The notes: a model not told the origin generated them from the letters alone. A stretch of DNA of 64,000 nucleotides from Anthoceros angustus (GCA_010909165.1 MU008170.1:558001-622000); one strand, 5' to 3'. Shown: positions 47,430-59,589, counted from the first letter of the stretch. Made by a program: numbers and translations.

Positions 47430-50301
47430 CAGGTCCCTGAAAAGAATATTAGGTACCTACATACCCACAGCACTAATATTATACATCCACATGTGTGCAT
47501 ACCAGCGCATGGTTGGTAGGCCGGTGTGGGATGTGGAAGATCGAGAGGGTGAGAAATGTATGCATGGAAAGCGCGGATCGGAGAGCCGTCTGCAGGAGGT
47601 TTTACTCACACGTAGATTGCACATATTAGGCTGTCCAGTGAAGAACACAGATCATGTACATTGTATTACACAACAGATCTTGTACACATAAGAGGGCCGG
47701 CAGACAGGAGTTCTTGCCAATTGATGCAATAAACGGCAAGGGGAAGATGCGTGATGGAGCAGGAGAGTGTGCACTGTATGTAATCAGCCAGGCAGGGGGT
47801 GGCAGGGAGGAGACGATTCCTGGTGCCGTGGAGCATCAAGCTTCTGCTGCCTCCCGTCCTGCTGCTGCTGCTGCCGGCAGGCTGCTGCGTTGCCCAGCCT
47901 TCCCTGATGTGAACAGTGAAATTTCACGCTTCAAACATAGCAAGGGTGGAGTGCTGCAACCCCATGGCCGATTTTCCTGGCCCTCGTTTTAGGAAGAAGC
48001 CGGTCAGGCGGACGCAAGCACGCGCAAGGCGACGAGACGGTGTCGCCCTAATCTGGCGTCTTCCCTATCACACAAGATCCATGCTGTGGCGGAGCAGGCG
48101 GGGCAGGCGGGACAGGCGGGGCAGGCGGCCAGGATGCCAGGCTGCCATGCAAGTTGCGAGCTGCAAGAAGCGACAAGGAATCGTGGATTCGTGAATCGTG
48201 GCTCCGCTCCGCGTCTCCCTGCGAGGCCTGCATGATTGAAACCCTAGTGACGTGTGACCTGACCCTGTCAGCGACCCGCTGCCGTTGGCGGGCCTCGCTG
48301 AGTGTGCCGGATTTGTAGCGTTGCTCCGGCCGCGGGGCGGCAATGGAGACAGGGAGGCGCCCGGGGGGCCCGGGCCGGGGAGCCCGCGCTCTGCCCGCTG
48401 CCCGCTGCCCGCTGCCCGCACAGCTGTGTTCGTAATATGTGATAATTAAAGGGGAGGTACCTGCATAACGCCAATGCCATGCCATGCAGTGCATGCAGCA
48501 TTGCAGTGCCGTGTGTGTCATGATACAGTTTCGCCTTTTCGCCCTTTCGCCTTTTCGCCTTGCATTTTGGTGGAGGGTGGCCTCGGCAAACGGGACGGGG
48601 GCGTGTGACGTGTGAACGCCGTTACAGGCCGGTAATAACGTGGTCCAGGCAGCGGGCCGTGCAAGGCTTTCATCAATCATTTAGCGGCTCCCGAGAAGGG
48701 GTAGGTCGGGACCGGGTACGGGTACGGGCCGCGTTAATAACCGCATCATGCTCTGCCGCCGATTATGATGCACATTGCACATGCCCCAGCCGGGCCCGGC
48801 CCTGTCCGACTGCACGGAACGGAGTCGGCGCCGATACTGCTTCCGTTGCCGCTGCCACCGTTCACACGGGGCTGCCTGTTGGGCCGGACCCGGAGCCTGC
48901 GTTGTCGCGGTCCTGGTCCTGGTCCTGGTCCTGGTCGCGATCGAACCGCGCTCCCTTTCTCCCCCGGCATGTTGCCGACGCTGATGCTCGGATTCCCAGG
49001 ACGCGACGAAACTGGCGGGCTGTGCAGCAGCAGCAGCAGCAGGAGCAGTATGATCGGAATTCGCGTCTCGTGAGTCGTCTCGTCTCGTCTCGTCTCGTCT
49101 CTTCGTCTCTCGTCCCGTCTCACCTGTCCAGGGAAGGAGAGGCTGGCGTGGCCTGGCTCTGGCCTGGCCTGTAGCTGCTGCTCATCCAGCTCATCGTCTG
49201 CACCGCACTGCGACGTCGCTGTTTTATCTTGTGTCTGGGAAGGTTCCCATTTTGGCTGCCTTCGTCTCTTGTGTGTCGCCTGGCACTCGCTCCAAGCCCT
49301 GCCTGCTTGGCCTCATGTGCCGCCTTCTTTTATCTCCACGTGAACAAAGGAGGAACAGGAGCAGCAGCAGCAGCAGCCGGAGAAGGAGAAGGAGAAGGAA
49401 CAGGAGCAGCAGGCAGCAGGGAGCAGGCAGCGGCAGGAAAGAGGGGACGGCACTTCCTGCCTTCGCTTGCTGATATCCGGCTCCCTGCCCCTTTCCCCAG
49501 CTCCTTTTGCACCAGCCATAGCCATTGCCGCTACCCGCAGCCGCAGCCTCGGAGAGCGAGCTCCTCCGGCTTCCACGCACACATCTCTCGGCTGGCCTCG
49601 GATCTCGCACCTGCAGCTGCCTGGTGCTGGTGTTTGAATGTTGCAAGGCAGGGCCAGGGTTCGCAGATCGGCGCAAGTGAGCACTTTCTTGGCCGGGCGT
49701 TTGCGTTTCTGTCTCTCTTGTCTTCTGTTTGTGGTGAATCCGGTGTTGCGGGATGCGGAGCTCGGGAGCTCTGGTCCGGGATTGATGTCGGTCCATTTAC
49801 TCGGTGCAATCCGGGATCTTGTTCAGGGACGGCAGCGTGGTGTGGTGTGGTTTTAGGGAGTCTGTGTTGCGCGGCGGGCGGCAACGGCCAGGAAGCGAGC
49901 AAGCAGATGGTTCACTGCAGATTATCTCCAGTGCTTGGCTGGAGGAAGCGGGTGTGGAAGGGGAGGTATTACCAAGGGCCTGTCAGGCTTCCTTGAACGT
50001 GCGCCGAGCTGCTTTGCGTGCCTCTCGAATGGTTGCACTTGCACCACCGCCAGTCTGGCACAGAAGGCGCAAAAAATGCGCCAGCCGAATGCACAGCAGC
50101 AGCGGGAGCGCTGGGACGCGTTGAGGAAGTTGTCGCCGCTGCACAGAGACGTATCAAGCAGCAGCGGCACCGGCCTGCATGCTTCGAATATGTGGCGCTT
50201 TAGAGGAGACAGCAGGAGCTGCCAGATCTGATGCAAGTTGCCGGGACCGGGGTGCTGCACTCTGTTACCAAGTGCAGGAACCGTCTGGCCTACACTCGAA
50301 C
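47430..50301. other. Long upstream region of the receptor kinase, rich in simple repeats
   Basis: No separate gene is supported. Simple repeats include GGGGCAGGCGG-type units (48091-48130), GCCCGCTGCCCGCTG (about 48394-48420), TTTTCGCC units (48532-48562), CTGGTC units (48913-48935), GTCTC units (49076-49105) and CAG-type runs (49024-49045, 49357-49375, 50094-50105). Several short upstream frames precede the kinase start, and its own frame is open from 50179, so the last few hundred bases are probably its 5' leader. Confidence 0.5.
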
Positions 50302-53300
50302 ATGAGTGATAGAAGAGGGCATAATGCACCTTCCACTACAACATGGCGTCTGATCTCCCAGGCAATCCTCTCGCTCTGCGTCCTTCTGGAGCTTCAGCTG
50401 GTTCAGCCTGCAAGCGTTTCCGCTCCGGCAGACGCTTCCGTCCTCCTAGACTTCAAAGGAGGACTGTCCGATCCGACGGGCTTGCTCAGGAACTGGGGCA
50501 GCTCATCTCTCCCCCTGTGCAATTGGACGGGGGTCGACTGTGGTCCTGGTCAGTCACAGCTGGTGTACTCTCTGCATCTTCCCCGGGCCTTGCTCAGCGG
50601 TACCATCTCACCAGCGCTTGGCCAACTGTCTGCGTTGAGAGCTCTTGATCTCTCTTCCAACTATTTTTATGGCGAAATCCCTCCACAGCTTGCCAATTGC
50701 TCCCGGCTCAAGGCCATCAGGTTGGGCAACAATGAGCTTACTGGCTACATCCCGGACGAGCTTGCAACTCTTACTCGCCTAGAGGTTCTCGATCTGAGTT
50801 ACAATCATTTCGCTCCGGCTGCGGTTCCTGCTGCTCTTGCTAGCCTTACCAAGCTGCTGGAGCTCAATCTTGGGGGCACGAATCGCACTGGTCAGATTCC
50901 GCCCGCCTACTTCGGCGACAACTTTAAGAGTCTTCAGAAACTCGTGCTGCCGCAGAACAGGCTCGAGGGAGAAATCCCTATCAGCAGTGATTGGGTTTGT
51001 GGCAACCTCACGTATCTGGACCTCAACAACAACTCTCTCACCGGCCCCATCCCTCCTCAGCTGGGTACATGTGCCAGTCTCTACTTCTTGGATCTGAGCA
51101 CCAACAGACTCTCTGGCCCCATTCCTGAAGAAATAGGCAACCTGCTCTCCCTGGTCTCCCTCTGGGTCTTCACCAACAATTTGAATGACAGCATACCGTC
51201 ATCTCTTGGCAACTTGAAGAACTTGGAGAGCATCCGTCTCGGAGAGAATCAGCTGTCAGGTCCTATACCGGATGAGATTGCTGGATGTACCGGGCTTAAA
51301 ACTCTGGGATTTGCAACAGCAGGGCTGTCGGGTCAGATCCCTCCTGGGTTGGGACGCCTGGAGCTTCTGGAAGAGGTCCGGTTGTACAACAATCGTTTGA
51401 CAGGCTATTTGCCCCCAGAGCTTGGGAACTGCAGCCGATTAAATGTCTTGGCTGTGCACAACAATTCCATTGGAGGGAGTATACCACCGGAATTCGGCTA
51501 TCTCAGAAACCTCTCTACTCTGTATTTGTACAGGAATCAGCTTGAAGGTCCAATTCCGGAGTCGCTGGTGAACTGCACTCAGCTGACTGGGCTTGATTTT
51601 TCTTACAATCATCTTGGGGGTGAGCTACCCAATGATATTGGCAATTTGGTAAACCTCCAGGTGCTTTCTCTTTTCAACAACAACATCACAGGAACCATTC
51701 CATCATCCTTGGTCAATCTTGTTCAGCTGTGGAATCTGGATCTGTCTTACAATGATTTTTATGGTACCGTGCCGCCAGAAATTGGGCGGATGCCTCAGCT
51801 TCTTAATCTTATACTGGCAGGGAACTCGTTTGAGGGTGTGCTGCCGCAGGATCTTGGACAGTACAGTGTCCTTCAGAAGCTGGATGTATCCAACAATGGT
51901 TTGTCCGGTTCCATTCCTCCTGGAGTTTGCCGTGGGGGAAATTTGTCTTCTTTGGTGCTTCTCAATAACTACTTTTCAGGGGAGATCAATGGGCCAATCG
52001 CAAATTGCACATCACTAGTTCAAGTGCGCCTGGCCAACAACAGCTTCACTGGTACTGGCCCCAGTGATCTTACTTCTTTTGGTCAGCTGTACTGGATGGA
52101 CCTCTCCGACAATGAGCTTCATGGGGGATTTCCTCGAGGCCTCTCAAGTCTGACGCAGCTGGCTGCCTTACAATTGTCAAATAACAACTTCTCTGGTGAA
52201 CTCCCATCAGAAATAGGGGAACTGACCTCCTTACAGTTATTCAGTGCTGCCAATAATCGCTTTACAGGAAACATCCCAGCGGAGATAGGAGATCTGCAGA
52301 AGCTTCTGGGTTTGAATCTTGCTGGGAACCTGTTGACAGGGCCTATTCCCGAGGAGATTGGCAACTTGACACAGCTTTCCTACCTATTTTTGCAGGAGAA
52401 CTATTTGAATGGCTCTATTCCTCAGGCACTGACCAGGTGTGAGCGCTTGCTATCTCTGGACCTGGGAAACAATCGTCTAAGTGGATCAATCCCTCCAGAC
52501 ATTGGAAAGATGGTGACTTTGCAGTATGGCCTGAACCTAACACAGAATTCTCTCTCAGGCACCATCCCGTCCTCTTTGGGAACCCTTGTGAATTTGCAGG
52601 TTTTAGACCTTTCTCACAATGACCTGCATGGCCAGGTTCCTGGTACACTGACGAATTTACAATCCCTTCTCAATTTCAGCTTTGCAGAGAATCAGCTTTC
52701 TGGCCCCATTCCTGGTACTTCGCTATTCACTTCTGCTCCTATAAGCTCTTATGCAGGAAATCCAGGTCTCTGTGGGATGCCACTTCCGCCCTGTTCAGTG
52801 CCTGGGGCCCCAGGCAGTGGAGGCAAAGAAAAGAGTGGGCTAGGTCTGTCCTTGGGAGCTGTGATTGGGGTCATCTTTGCTGGTGTGGCTGCAATCTTGA
52901 TAGCAACTGTATTTCTCTTGTTCTGGAAGAGACAGTATGATGATGAGGACTACAAGTTGACCCACTCTATCAGTGGCCGTCGGATGGGCTCCATCAACTC
53001 CTCAGTGAAGGATTTTGAAGGCAGCACCTCAGGGCTCACCTATCGCGACATCATGGAGGCTACTCAAGGTTTGAGTGAGCGGAATGTGATCGGGTCTGGT
53101 GCATATGGAACAGTGTTTAAAGCTGTCTTGCCAACCGGACAGATCCTTGCCGTGAAAAGAGTGATCCTGCCGATGGACGGGTGCACTGAGAATAATTCCT
53201 TCAATGCTGAGGTTCGGACTCTGGGACAGATCCGCCACCGGAATCTTGTCCGCCTTATTGGCTTTGCAACCAACATGAACCTGAACCTGCTGCTGTATGA

Positions 53301-54076
53301 GTACATGCCAAATGGAAGTTTGGGAGAAGCTCTGCAGCATCCTGATGTTAGGCTGGAGTGGAGTTCTCGGTATAACATAGCCTTGGGAGCAGCTCAGGGT
53401 CTAGCTTACTTGCATCATGATTGCCATCCTCCCATAATTCATCGTGACATCAAGTCCAACAACATCCTTCTGGATTCAGAACATGAAGCTCATATCGGGG
53501 ACTTTGGACTTGCCAAGTTGATAGATGTCACCAAGGATACTCAGTCCATGTCTGCAATCGCTGGCTCCTATGGATATATAGCACCGGGTAAGAAGTCGGA
53601 CTTCTCTCCAAGACTGTATTTATGTGTCATGTCTGGTTGATCTGTCTGGATCTGTTCGAAGCTCCTTTGTGATCCTGCTTGCTTCATTAACTTGACTGGA
53701 GAAATTTGTTGCAGAGTACGGCTTTACAATGCGGGTAACCTTGAAGGGTGATGTGTACAGTTTTGGGGTAGTTCTGCTGGAGATAGTGAGTGGCAGAAAG
53801 CCAGTGGTTGATGAAATGACGGATTTGGTTTCGTGGATCAAAGACAGCATCAGGAAAAACCAAGGGCCAGAAGGAGTGCTTGATCCTCGGCTGGATGAGA
53901 TGGAAGGGCCTCTGAGGCGGGAGATCCTTCTTGTTCTCAAGATTGCTCTATTTTGCACCAAGGAGAATCCTGAGGAGAGACCAACAATGCGAAATGTTGT
54001 GGAGATGTTGATACAAGCCAGAGATCCCAACAGGTCCCCGTCCATTGTTCGGACATCCCTAAGCGACTTCATTTGA
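50302..54076 (+). CDS. Leucine-rich-repeat receptor-like kinase, subfamily XI type
   Basis: Two exons, 50302-53587 and 53715-54076, join in phase to 1215 residues. Order: signal peptide (about residues 18-38, ending near LQPASVSA), LRR N-terminal cap (DASVLLDFKGGL, CNWTGVDC), more than 20 LRRs of the LxxNxLSGxIPxxL plant type, membrane helix (about 852-876), juxtamembrane region, and kinase domain. Kinase motifs: GSGAYGTVFKA (about 931), catalytic Lys in LAVKR (951), HRDIKSNNILLD (about 1047; an RD kinase), DFGLAK (about 1067), and APEYG formed across the exon join. Closest in style to the Arabidopsis At2g33170/At5g63930/At1g17230 group, whose ligands are not settled. The single intron inside the kinase domain is typical of this subfamily. 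The start at 50302 places the signal peptide at the N-terminus. Confidence 0.92.
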
Positions 54077-54427
54077 TCTGTTGTACTCCACCACTTTGTA
54101 GAATCTTAGAGTCATTTGCCCGGCAACATTACTCAGCGTAGGTGTAAATTTTTCTGGCAGGCTGAGGAATAGTTTCTCCATTGCTGTCTATGTTTCACAG
54201 CAACAGAGTCGGAAGCCTCAGGCTAGGGCCCACGGTGTAACTGCTAACCAGGTCTAATTTTGAACGGAACGAGGCTATTTTCTCTCGTTTTGTCCCAACT
54301 TCGAAACCCTAGACCTTCTATAGAATCTCCAATCCTGCGCACCCGTCCACCTGGGAGAAGGGGGTTAAGTCCTTTCCATTTCGACTCGCGGAAACATGGT
54401 TCAGGTCATTCAGGTGCCTAAAAAATG

Positions 54428-55013
54428 TTAAGCAGGATTGTCTGCCTTCTCATTAGAGGTGGTAAAACCATGTCCGTCAGAGGTAGACGGCGGATGCAAG
54501 CCACTGAGCTGGCAGTACATGCTATCAACGCTACGCGCAATCTCCTTCCCCAAGCCTTCGTTGCACAGAATCAGTTGCCAAGCCTCCCGTGACGCGCGCT
54601 CCAGGACTTGAGGCCTGCAAAGATCCAGCCAAATTGTTGAGAGTCGCTGACGAATCAAGGGGGCGCAAGATAGGAAAAAGAGTCGGCAGCAAGTACATGG
54701 ACGACTCACTCGAGCTCTTTCCGCAAGGCATCGAAAAGGTCTCTGCGATTTCTCTGCTCGGCTCCAGGTGCGTTCAGCACACGGCTGGTCTCCACCAACT
54801 TCGTTGTGAAACTTTTGAGTTCTTCCTGCAGCCAGCCCGTGTTGCCATCCAAACGTGAGTGCGACAGTCAAGACAAGGCGTGTGTGCTTAGGGCCGACCG
54901 ACTCACTGCCTTACGTTGCTCTTCAGCTGGGCCGTCAGCTTCTGACGCAACGAGTCGAAGGTGCCGTCGTGCATCAGCGACTCCAGCACCTTGTTGGGAG
55001 TCACGCCCTCCAT
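54428..55013 (-). CDS. Unrecognised 133-residue conserved-looking protein
   Basis: Three minus-strand exons, 54915-55013, 54710-54825 and 54428-54614, join in phase (0, then 2) with good splice sites (GTAAGG and GTGAGT donors) to 133 residues. Start MEGVTPNKVLESLMHDGTFD. The protein is mostly helical: DSLRQKLTAQLKSN, EELKSFTTKLVETSRVLNAP, DLFDALRKELEPQVLERASR, CNEGLGKEIARSVDSMYCQL. The short N-terminal FDSLRQKL motif faintly recalls the SHG1/BOD1 family of COMPASS-associated proteins, but I would not name it on that. It is tail-to-tail with the receptor kinase, about 350 bp apart. Confidence 0.65.
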
Positions 55014-55172
55014 CACCACCGAGTTTAGGTGTGTCAAACCCTAGGGACGTGTGACTACAGACGCGCGAAGAGCACCAGCGGGGTACGACGGAGAAACGGG
55101 TCTCAGGTAAGGGATCCTTCGATCCCAATCCAAAAATAGTATTACGCACATTAACGGACAATTGGAGTTGAT

Positions 55173-57823
55173 TTAGCATTGTTCCGCGTATATGTCGTCG
55201 AACTCGCCGTAGGAAAGGTGTTTCCAAGTCGTATCAACCAAGTTATCCAACTCACCCAACATGCCCGCCCCTTTATGCTGTCCTTCGTTGTTGTCTGACG
55301 ACACTCCTGCATCCCGCATCATCTGCCTGATCTGCTCCTCGTCTGCCTTCCTACCAGCTATAGAGTACATGCTAACCATCAGGCCATAAGCGGCGTCATT
55401 CGCTGGCTCCAGCCTGACTAAACTGTCGAAGGCCCGCCGTCCCAGATCCAGGTTGCCATGGCTCTGGCATGCCGCCAAGACAGTCATCCACGTTTCTGCT
55501 TCAGGTTGGAAGGGCATGGTGCTTATGAGGTCATCCACCTCAGGTAGGTTGCCTGCCCGACTGAGAATGTCGACCATGCAGACATAGTGTTCCTTGCCCT
55601 GTGTTATCCCAAACTCCTGATACATGTTCCGGAATATAGAGTAACCTTCGTCAACCAGGCCCGCCCGGCCACATGCTGAGAGAACGGAAACCATGGTCGC
55701 TTCATTTGGCTTCACCCCTTCCTCTTGCATCTGCCTGAACAACTGCAGGCCTTCCCCAGCATGTCCGTGCAGACTGCAGCCAGATATCATGGCATTCCAT
55801 GACACTACATTTCTCCCTGACAGCTTGTTGAAGACCCTTCGAGCTTCATTTAAGCTCGCACATTGGATGTACATGTCAACGATAATGTTACCTACCTCCA
55901 AGTCACCGCCCAGTCCACTTGTAGTGATCCTGGAGTGGAAGTGCTTCCCTTGCTCCACGGATGCTATGATCGAACATGCTTTCAAACAGCTCACGAAGGT
56001 TGTTTTGTCAGGTAACATGCCTTCACGCTGCATTTGCTGGAAGAGTCCAAGGGCTTCGTCACCATCCCCTGCTCCCACATAGCCTCCAATCATGATGTTC
56101 CATGACGCAAGATCTTTCTCTGACATGCCATCAAAGACTTTGACTGCCTCCTCTTGGCACCAGCACTTCATGTACATGTTGAGCAACGCATTGCCTAGCA
56201 CCTTGTCTACGACCAATCCACCCTTTGTAAGCTCGCCATGAATGCGCTTCCCCTCATCTAGGGCTAGAAGGATCCCACACGCATTCAAGATGGCTACATA
56301 TGTGAACTTATCTGGAGTAACACCCTCCTCCAGCATCTGCTGGAAGAGCTCAAGAGCTTTCAGGGGATGTCCATGACGGACATTTGCAGCAAGCATTTCA
56401 TTCCACGACGCCAGCTCTTTCTTCACTAATTTGCTGAAAATCATTTGCGCCTCTTCAAGGCTACCACATCTTGCGTACATCTCCAAAAGTGCAGCTGAAA
56501 GAAGTAGATCCTTCTCGAATCCTAAATCCACAACCCGCTCATGGATGTCCCTGCCTTCCGTCAGGGCTTCTGTATTGGCGCATGCTTTCAGAACAGCAGC
56601 ATACACGGAGGCATCTGGCTCCCCTCCTCGCTGCTCCATTTCCTGAAACAGCTTGAGAGCTTCCTTGCTTTGACCAAGATCTGCATGTGCCTTGATGATA
56701 GCTTGCCATGACTGTGTGTCCGGGTCAGACATCTTCTGAAACACTTGGTTCGCCTCCACCAAGCTTTCACACTCTGCAAATAGCCGGATCAGACTGTTCA
56801 AAAGATTCAAGTTTCCATCATACTTGCCACTCGCAAGCAATCTTTGCATTCGCTTGCCAGCTGCCAAATTCTTGCTTTTGATACCCTCTTCCAGCAACCT
56901 TAACTCATCCTCTGCAGACCCTCCTTCGTCTTGACTCTCCACGTCTTTGAGAGGCTCACTGGTCCCTTGCCCACCCACAGCATTCTGCAAACCCTCATCC
57001 CCTCCTACATTTCCTTGAGGGTAGGTTTCACCACCGACAGGGCTGGAGGGATACAAAAAGAAACGAGTGAAGCACAGAAATTGAACGTCGTAAAAACAAA
57101 TCAACAACGACAGGACGAAACAAAAACACCAGACTGGCAGGACCGCCTCTGTTTGCGGTACAACACCTGGAATTCTGCCCTTGCGAATCCTCCGTCTTCG
57201 GAGCATACTCAGGACGATACTCCGCCCTGAAGACTCGGCCCGGTGGTGCATCGTGTATCTTCAACGTGGCCAGCCTTGCAGGTAGCCAGCGAGGGTTGTA
57301 CGGGTGATCAACCCACATTGCATCCCCTCCTTGCCAATGCCGAAAGTCTGGATGCCTATGGTCTCTCTGAAGCACAGCGCACATTTCCCACATGAGCAAA
57401 TCACAGAACAGAACTCTGGAACTCAGGAAACCTAGATACTGCATCCAAAATTCAGAATTTAGGTCGTTGATTAGGTCAAAAGCTCCTGCATACCTTGCTG
57501 TACCTGAAATCCCAATACAGATCAGGATTGGCGAAGAGTCTCAACCATAACTGCTCTGTGTACGTTTTCCTGTCTGCACCACATGCATCAACCCAATCCT
57601 GAGCTCCAATTTCCCACCGGGTTGCCTTGAAAAAAATCTGGCAAAAATGCCTGTGGTGTGAGAGTCAGATTCACTCACCAACCCTGACGCCGGTCGTGGT
57701 GCAATTCCGGGTCTGTTGACAACCCCATCCAGTCTCGCCAGCTGCAATCAGTGCGACTGCAGCACGCCAAAAGTCGAGACCTGGCTGCCGACCCAGGAAG
57801 GTGCGGCGGGCGAGATAGGACAT
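55173..57823 (-). CDS. PDF-motif / PPR fusion protein, organellar
   Basis: Four minus-strand exons, 57683-57823, 57494-57637, 57167-57366 and 55173-57042, sum to 2355 nt and stay in phase, giving 784 residues. Exon 1 (MSYLARRTFLGRQPG...) looks like a mitochondrial or dual targeting peptide. Exons 2-3 carry a motif matching the PDF motif of plant OSB single-stranded-DNA-binding proteins: LWLRLFANPDLYWDFRYSK (77-95), then HPDF (100-103) and GGDAMW. Exon 4 is an array of PLS-type pentatricopeptide repeats (SWNAMISGCSLHGHAGEGLQ-like units) with a short E-type end and no DYW domain. PPR proteins bind organellar RNA. The donor after exon 3 and the acceptor of exon 4 are both phase 2 with consensus sites. 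The alternative is two genes, with the PPR gene lacking its start. Exon 2 could begin 12 bases later at 57625 without changing phase. Confidence 0.75.
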
Positions 57824-58059
57824 GGTGCTGGGTCCAGCTCCCGCTGATCACCAGCGCTGGCCGAGTAGTGACGGCGGCGAGGCCATCCTTACTACCTTAG
57901 GACATTCATAACACAAAACGGGGGAAACTAGCGGTTCGAACCTTTCTGTAATCGGAGTTAAACTGGGCCTTATTTTAACTGCCGACCGAACTCTAGGGTT
58001 CTCTTTTGCCCTCCCCAGTCGCATCGTCTCGTCGCGGACGCCGTCGGAGCTCGGCAGCC
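57824..58059. promoter_or_regulatory. Bidirectional promoter of PDF-PPR and eL37 genes
   Basis: The start codons are 236 bp apart on opposite strands. A site II element TGGGCC (57964-57969) and a telo-box TAGGGTT (57994-58000) sit about 60-95 bp before the eL37 ATG. This pair is common in plant ribosomal-protein and organelle-biogenesis gene promoters, bound by TCP and telo-box factors. Shared control is inferred from spacing. Confidence 0.6.
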
Positions 58060-58609
58060 ATGGGGAAGGGCACAGGCAGTTTTGGCAAGCGCAGGAACAA
58101 GACGCACACGTTGTGCACGCGATGCGGGAGGCGTAGCTTCCACATCCAGAAGGCACGCTGCTCAGCGTGTGCTTATCCCGCCAAGCGGATTCGGAAATGT
58201 GAGATTTGTTGGTGCTGAGGTCCTGCCGATGAGCTCGCCTCGGGTGTTCAGGAATCTTGAATTCTGAAGATTTTTGTTTTTCCTGGTGCGCGCAGACAAC
58301 TGGAGTGTGAAAGCCATTCGCCGGAAAACCACCGGCACAGGGCGTATGAGGCACCTCCGCCACCTACCTCGGCTTTTTAAGAACAACTTCAGAGAAGGTT
58401 AGCCCTGGGTGCCTCTTTTGATACGTAATTTTTTGAGCTGTGGTGCGGAATCTGAAACTTTTAAGAACAACTTCAGAGAAGCTTAGCCTGGGTGCCTCTT
58501 TTGATACGTAATTTTGCTGAGCTGTGGTGCGGAATCTGAAACCTTTTCATTTCTGTCGGCAGGAACTCAGGCAGCTCCAAGGAAGAAGGCTGCTGGGGGT
58601 ACTTTCTAA
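58060..58609 (+). CDS. RPL37: 60S ribosomal protein eL37
   Basis: Three exons, 58060-58198, 58296-58397 and 58563-58609, join in phase to 95 residues, the usual eL37 length. Start [20 protein letters not shown], then the zinc-binding CTRC and CSAC pairs, [20 protein letters not shown], and the tail [14 protein letters not shown]. It is a component of the large cytosolic ribosomal subunit. The longer upstream frame (from 58006) is leader. Intron 2 contains a second copy of the exon 2 end in which the donor is destroyed (see the repeat entry). Confidence 0.95.
58378..58552 (+). repeat. Tandem duplication across the eL37 exon 2 donor
   Basis: About 80 bases starting TTAAGAACAACTTCAGAGAA (58378) recur at about 58460, each followed by TGGGTGCCTCTTTTGATACG and GAGCTGTGGTGCGGAATCTG. 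In the first copy the exon ends GAAG/GTTAGCC; in the second the same point reads GAAGCTTAGCC. The GT is lost and only the first donor can be used. Confidence 0.85.
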
Positions 58610-59375
58610 AGGGGATGTGAAGTTGCTCCTTTGCTTTACAATTCTTTAGGGACCTTTGTGTACCTTCGGATGCTAAGCAAGCCATCCACTGTTTCGTCAG
58701 TGGTGAGATGTTTTGAGACGTCAAACAAGATAATTTGTTGTCTGACCCGAGTTTTTGGATATTGATCATGTACTTTTCGTGGTGAGCCTTGTATGCTTAC
58801 TTCACGGAACCTGGGAACACGGGAGTAGCACGGTGTGTTTCGGTTTTTGCTCGATTGTTGCACCGGTCGCGAGACAGCATGATGCATTCTTTTGAACACT
58901 TCCTTCCCCTTTTCCTTGTGTGCGAAATTGCCAGCTCGCCTATTCAGCTTTTGTTTTGTAATTTTCGTATACCCTCCTGAAATGGCCAGCGCCGTACTGA
59001 ATATGGGGTCTGTTATGTTGGCCGGGTGGTACGAAAACTACCAGTTCCTTAATTTTGCAGTGGCCTTTTTGGGTGAAAGCAAAGTTCACAACTCGAGTTG
59101 TTGTGGGACATCCAGTCTATTCTCGATAAATGGATGCTATTGGGCCAGAAAGATGCGTCCATGTCTCGTGGATGCCGGTAAGCAAGCCATAATGGAATTG
59201 GCAGTTGTGGTATACAGGTGGTTGATGATATTGCTGCTTTCATAGATTCTTCTGCCTCTGATCCCCATATAAGTTGTCGTCGGTTCCATTTTCAGGAAAT
59301 TTTAGAGCACCCTGGATTGAGGCTGACTTTATGTGTTGGGGGATGGAGGGGGGAGTTGGTTGATGTGCCTGACTA
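58610..59375. other. Downstream region of eL37 without clear gene
   Basis: Short open frames show no recognisable content. Likely 3' leader end and intergenic DNA. Confidence 0.4.
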
Positions 59376-59589
59376 TGTCCAAATGGCTTAGGCCAAATGG
59401 ACACACATTTATAAGAAGTTGTGATTAAGCATCCTGAGCTTAGATCTGTACCTAGATGGGGTGCTTAAAGGGAGTGGATGCCCTTGGTGCAAGTAGCTTA
59501 GGCACACCATGGTACAAGTTGTTAAGTACCAAGTCCCATGACGGAAATCCATCCTTAGTGGACTTAAATAAAATTCTTCTTCTTCTTCT
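59376..59589 (+). mobile_element. SINE-like dispersed repeat, copy S4
   Basis: Full-length copy, from TGTCCAAATGGCTTAGGCC to the (TTC)n tail. CTATGT directly before the head and again after the tail may be a short target-site duplication. Confidence 0.65.

Noticed and set aside
48048-49174. Frames of 100-210 codons rich in Arg, Gly and Pro
   Set aside because: They follow simple repeats in the receptor-kinase upstream region and have no conserved content.
57925-57945. GGTTCGAACC as a possible tRNA T-loop
   Set aside because: No acceptor, D or anticodon arm can be drawn around it on either strand; no tRNA gene was found elsewhere in the window.
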